A stretch of 64,000 nt of DNA from Penelope pileata (Eukaryota > Chordata > Aves > Galliformes > Cracidae). The notes under the pieces are model-generated. The model had not been told where the DNA came from and made no database searches. It was given only the letters and a program-made list of their open reading frames with translations. The DNA lies in assembly GCA_013396635.1 (NCBI GenBank), contig WBMW01001305.1:1228201-1292200 (forward strand), written 5' to 3'. The translations under genes were made by a program, and so were the position numbers. Position 1 is the first letter of the stretch. Each line of letters starts with the position of its first letter. Of this stretch, positions 60,296-64,000 are shown in pieces.

Positions 60296-63200
60296 GGCTG
60301 GGAAGTGATAAAATTCAGCCTCTTGAAGTAGTTCACTTTCTGTGAGTGAAATCTGTTCTCATCAGTGTTCTTGTTTTTTCCCCTGTAGCTTTTTTACTTA
60401 ATAATGAGACAAAATGCTATTTTCTTTTCTTAAATTGATGAGTAGACACTGGATTTGTTTCCTTCAGCTAGACAGTGTTACAACATTGAGCATCGCATCA
60501 TTATTTCCTTACTGTCTTCATTCTCAATTGAGAGCTTGATGGTCAGTTTAAGACTGTCATTTTGTTTTCTTTCGAACAAGTTAAACTTATTTACAGGACT
60601 AAATATACTTGCATCTTCTTTGTTGTGCTTTTTTTTTGTTGTTGTTGTTTTGTTTTGTTTTTCTTTTAGCAATGTACCTTTTTACAATACCTTTGATAGC
60701 TACCAGTGGCAAGTAGACATCATCTCTCTTGAAATTTTCTTTCCAGTAGAAAAATAGCATTTAGTTTCATTCATCCTGAGATTCTCTGAAGCGTTAAAGA
60801 TAGTGAGAGACAGTAAACCTTTAATCCTAAAAAGTTCTTTTTCTATTGAGTTCTGATAGCCTGCTGTAGAAAGAGCTTTCTTCTAGATAGAGCATGGCAG
60901 TGCTCTAACAGAAAAGCAGTAACTGAAAACTTCAGGAGTTTCTGGAACAAAGGCTAGGTGTTTGAAGTTATCGTGATTCTGACTCACCTCCTTCCACTCT
61001 CAATGCACAGAATACTTCCTTTGGTTCCAGGAAATACTGAACAAAAGAACTGTTTTGATCTATGGACATTAACCAATACTGTGACAGAAAACCAAGCAAA
61101 ACTTCAATATTAAATAAATTGGTGTTTTAATAACAGCAAAGGAACATGCTCCCTAAGGTCAGTAAATTGATGTCAACTTCTTTTTATACATGAAGATACG
61201 AAGATTCTGAAGTGTGAGTGTGAAACTTTACTTTCTTTATTGATTACAATAAAAATCCATTTGTAATAATTTTGAAATTTTACTTGAGAAGGAGAGGGAA
61301 AAATCACTACCAGGTATGTGTTCCACATGTTAAGGAAAAAAAAACACTGTCAAAGCTAAGTAGCTTACACAGCATGATTTGGGCATGGTTGTAATGACGG
61401 GGCAAAAATGTCTGTCTGTGTCACACAAGAATTTTGTGTTCTATGCAATGACCTGCAATTTTTTGTCTGAAGTGTAGAGGAAGCTTTAATAGCATTCTTA
61501 TCTGAGTAATTGTTTAAAATGCAAGCTGTATTGAGACTCGGTTTCCTGAAAGCCAAAATTTGTTTGTTTCCTTCTATAGTGTGGGAAGTGTGCTTTATAT
61601 ACACGTAATTGATGAAAATTATACTTAAGTATAGAGATTTTGGGCTAAGGAATTGGGAGTGAACATTGTGAATCACTACATATTAGAACAGGGGGGGAGA
61701 ATGAAAAGTTAATGTTTTTTTCTGTTTCATAGTAAAAATCTTTTTTTTTTGTTGGCAATGAAGCTTATTGTTTCATTAATGAGAGGAAAAACTACTGCAT
61801 TTTTCCCCGGGTGCTCTGTTTTAAGTTCCCTTTTTTTTTTTTTTTTTCCTCCCCACTTCCCCTTGATCACTTGCAGTCTGGATTCTGTTAACTGTTTTTT
61901 TCCAAGGAAAAGACTTCGGTTTGTGTACATGAATATAGAAGTACCCAGACAGAGCACCAGGTTGCAATCCAAGCCCTTGTGCATAGAATTTAAAAATAAT
62001 AAAAAATAATTAAAAATAATTTTATTTTGGATGGATACTGGGAAGTATCTTGAATTATGTATTTTTGTGCAGAATTAGATTTGCCTCTTTCTTTATGTGA
62101 ATTGATTTGTGCAAATGGAAGAGAGAACTTTTAAGAGAAGGGAGGGTAGGATCAGGTGTGGTAACCACATTTTATGGTGACCACAGGTTCCTCTCTTTCT
62201 TCAAGACTGACTAAGCTTTGCTGTTATCTTTCAGGTCTGGCATTTCTTCTCAAAACTGGTCCGTAGATTGCATTTCCACCAGCTGTAGAGTAGTAGCAAC
62301 AGACTGTGTGCTTGGAACTTGGTGCCTTCTAACAGTCTCCCCTCAATCTAGTCTATAAGGAATTGAAGGACTACACCTAAATCCAAAATGTCACACTCAT
62401 GATGAGCCTCTCTCATGCTGAAGTTTTGTAAAGACTTGATATCATAAATGTTGATATGAGGTGTTGATATGATGGAATGTCTTGATGAGTGATCTTGATG
62501 AGTGAGCCCACTAGGATTCGTATAATGTGATTCCTCATAGGTTGGCATTGCAGGGCATTGCAGAACAACCTACCAACAACCCCCTCTGAAAGCCCAACCC
62601 CCTAAAAACTGAATCAGAATATAGCTCTCTCTTGAGTTTTATGGGAGTGGGAATATGTTTCCTCATAAACTTCAGTTAAGAGATTTTCGCATGGGGATGT
62701 TAAAAAGAACCAATGCTAACCGCAGTTTTTTTTTTTTTCTTCCTCAGACTTGAGGTATATGAGAAGGAAATAAACTTAATTATGTAAGGATTATGAGCTA
62801 ATTTCATATATTCCTTAAAATTAGAAATGCTTAGGAGCTCTGGGTCTTGCTTTATCCTTTTAGCTACAGCAAATAGGAAGATCTTCCCTGCTGGGATGGT
62901 GATCGTGAGTTACACAGCAGGAGTTAATATAAAATAACCATCACATTTTCAGTACTGCCTCAGTGGCAGCATCTTGATAAATGTATGGAAATAAAGGATT
63001 CATGAAGCTTCCTCCTTGACCAGCCTTCTGGGTTTTTTTCTTACGTCTCTCTTCCTTGGTTTTCATATTTTCTTAAAAAGCTAGGGAAGTAAGTCAGCAC
63101 TCTACTTGCACAAGACATTCATCTAGTAGTTTATATGAAGGTTTGACTTGTCTGTAGTTCTTATGCTGTATGGGGTTAGAGGTGGACTTCAGGGATAAGT

Positions 63201-64000
63201 GCAAGATAATCATATTGTTGTGCTGTGCTTAATGACTCCTCTGTATTTGGAGATGGTGAATATTTTTTATCTTTATTAAAAAAATAGGTGGTGTTTCTTT
63301 CAGACTGGAAGCCTTTGTGATGGGATAAGCATGTCCATGACCAAGTTGTTTGTTGTTGTGCTTGCGTGCTACTGGAGGAGCACCATTTTACTTGGTGTTG
63401 AGTGATACCAAGTGAACAACACAAGTACAGAAAGGAGTCTGATGGTATTGTATGGCAACAATAATATTATGACAGCAATTTTCATCTGCAAATATATATT
63501 CCTATGTAGAAGTGTATAAAGTAGTGAATGATCTGTGTTTGAACATCAGGAAAAAGAAAGAAGGGGCCAGAGGGGGGTTTTCCAGTAACTGATCTCCAGC
63601 TGCACTTACTTGCTACTCTGAATCAAAACGAAATTCAGCCGAAGATGGCTAGTAATAGTCCAGTGTGCATGTGTATGTATAAATGTTATGTGATATATTG
63701 TTAAAACAAACCCATTGACATGTCTTCTGCACATTCACAATGGTTCTTGAAATAGTAAGTTGAAGTCCAGGCTAATTTAAGAATTCAAGAAGACTTGGTC
63801 ATTTTCTTGGTATATTTTTGAAAAAATGCAAATATAAATTTTTGCTGACGTACTTTCACACTTAACATTTATATTAAATTCTTTCCTCAAAGATACTTCT
63901 TATCCTTTCAGCATCCCGTAGAACTTCATATTTTCTGAAAGATTTCTTTGCAGCTCATCACTTGCTAGTGTTTGGGCTGCAGTTCTTCGAATGTTTAGGG
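60296..64000 (+). other. Probable SESTD1 intron (continues past window end)
   Basis: AT-rich, with T runs at about 61740 and 61830-61847, a (TAAAAA)-like patch at 61990-62022 and a 13-bp repeat cluster at 62451-62506. A pyrimidine-rich TTTCTTTGCAG near 63942-63952 looks like a 3' splice site, but the sequence after it gives no recognisable protein before the window ends. It is not called as an exon. Confidence 0.45.
62451..62506. repeat. Two adjacent 13-bp tandem duplications
   Basis: TTGATATGA recurs 13 bases apart (62451, 62464). CTTGATGAGTGA then recurs 13 bases apart (62481, 62494). All four units share TTGAT. Small local tandem repeat. Confidence 0.8.

Noticed and set aside
24053..63835. 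Five octamer (ATGCAAAT) motifs scattered across the window
   Set aside because: AT-rich DNA of this length is expected to contain a few by chance and they do not cluster.
63942..64000. Possible 3' splice site TTTCTTTGCAG near the window end as a SESTD1 exon
   Set aside because: The following 48 bases give no recognisable SESTD1 sequence and the window ends; support is insufficient.
1..64000. tRNA, rRNA, microRNA, CRISPR, retroviral or multi-gene accessory systems
   Set aside because: None was recognised on either strand. The window is an ordinary vertebrate gene tail, intergenic interval and promoter.

Overview
This window reads as vertebrate nuclear DNA, most likely avian. Genes are split by introns with GT/AG sites, the sequence is AT-rich outside one CpG island, and the clear interspersed repeats are CR1 LINE remnants, the typical bird LINE, plus a few old MIR-like SINE relics. 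One 61-base N gap and two isolated Ns show it is a draft assembly. No bacterial, phage or CRISPR features were seen, and nothing looks like a new multi-gene system.

Region 1 (1-10,390, + strand): the 3' half of ZNF385B, a matrin/U1-type C2H2 zinc-finger gene. Four coding exons are visible (4310-4555, 6101-6279, 7397-7498, and one from the gap at about 8964 to the stop at 9173). A 3' UTR of about 1.2 kb ends near an AATAAA at 10367. The exons join in frame and carry two CX2CX12HX5H fingers, each interrupted by an intron, then a proline/alanine-rich C-terminus ending in FAPY. The 5' exons lie upstream of the window.

Region 2 (about 10,391-51,500): about 41 kb of intergenic DNA with no supportable gene. 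It holds a 5'-truncated CR1 tail (19227-19380, +), a decayed CR1 reverse-transcriptase fragment (about 49550-50255, -) next to a small 10/8-bp satellite, a 60-bp G-rich/T-rich minisatellite (18511-18650), a perfect 13-bp-stem hairpin (43922-43952), RFX-like and CTCF-like motifs, and simple repeats.

Region 3 (about 51,500-52,352): a strong CpG island with GC boxes, a good minus-strand CTCF-like motif and a consensus splice donor on + at 52352/52353. ZNF385B and SESTD1 are neighbours in the same orientation in other amniotes, so this is most simply the SESTD1 promoter and non-coding first exon. That assignment rests on synteny, not on coding similarity.

Region 4 (52,353-64,000): AT-rich sequence with no recognisable exon, consistent with a long first intron of SESTD1. 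It contains two MIR-like fragments, one possible unclassified old repeat and a few small tandem repeats.

The long open frames across the CpG island and most other ORFs look like chance frames.
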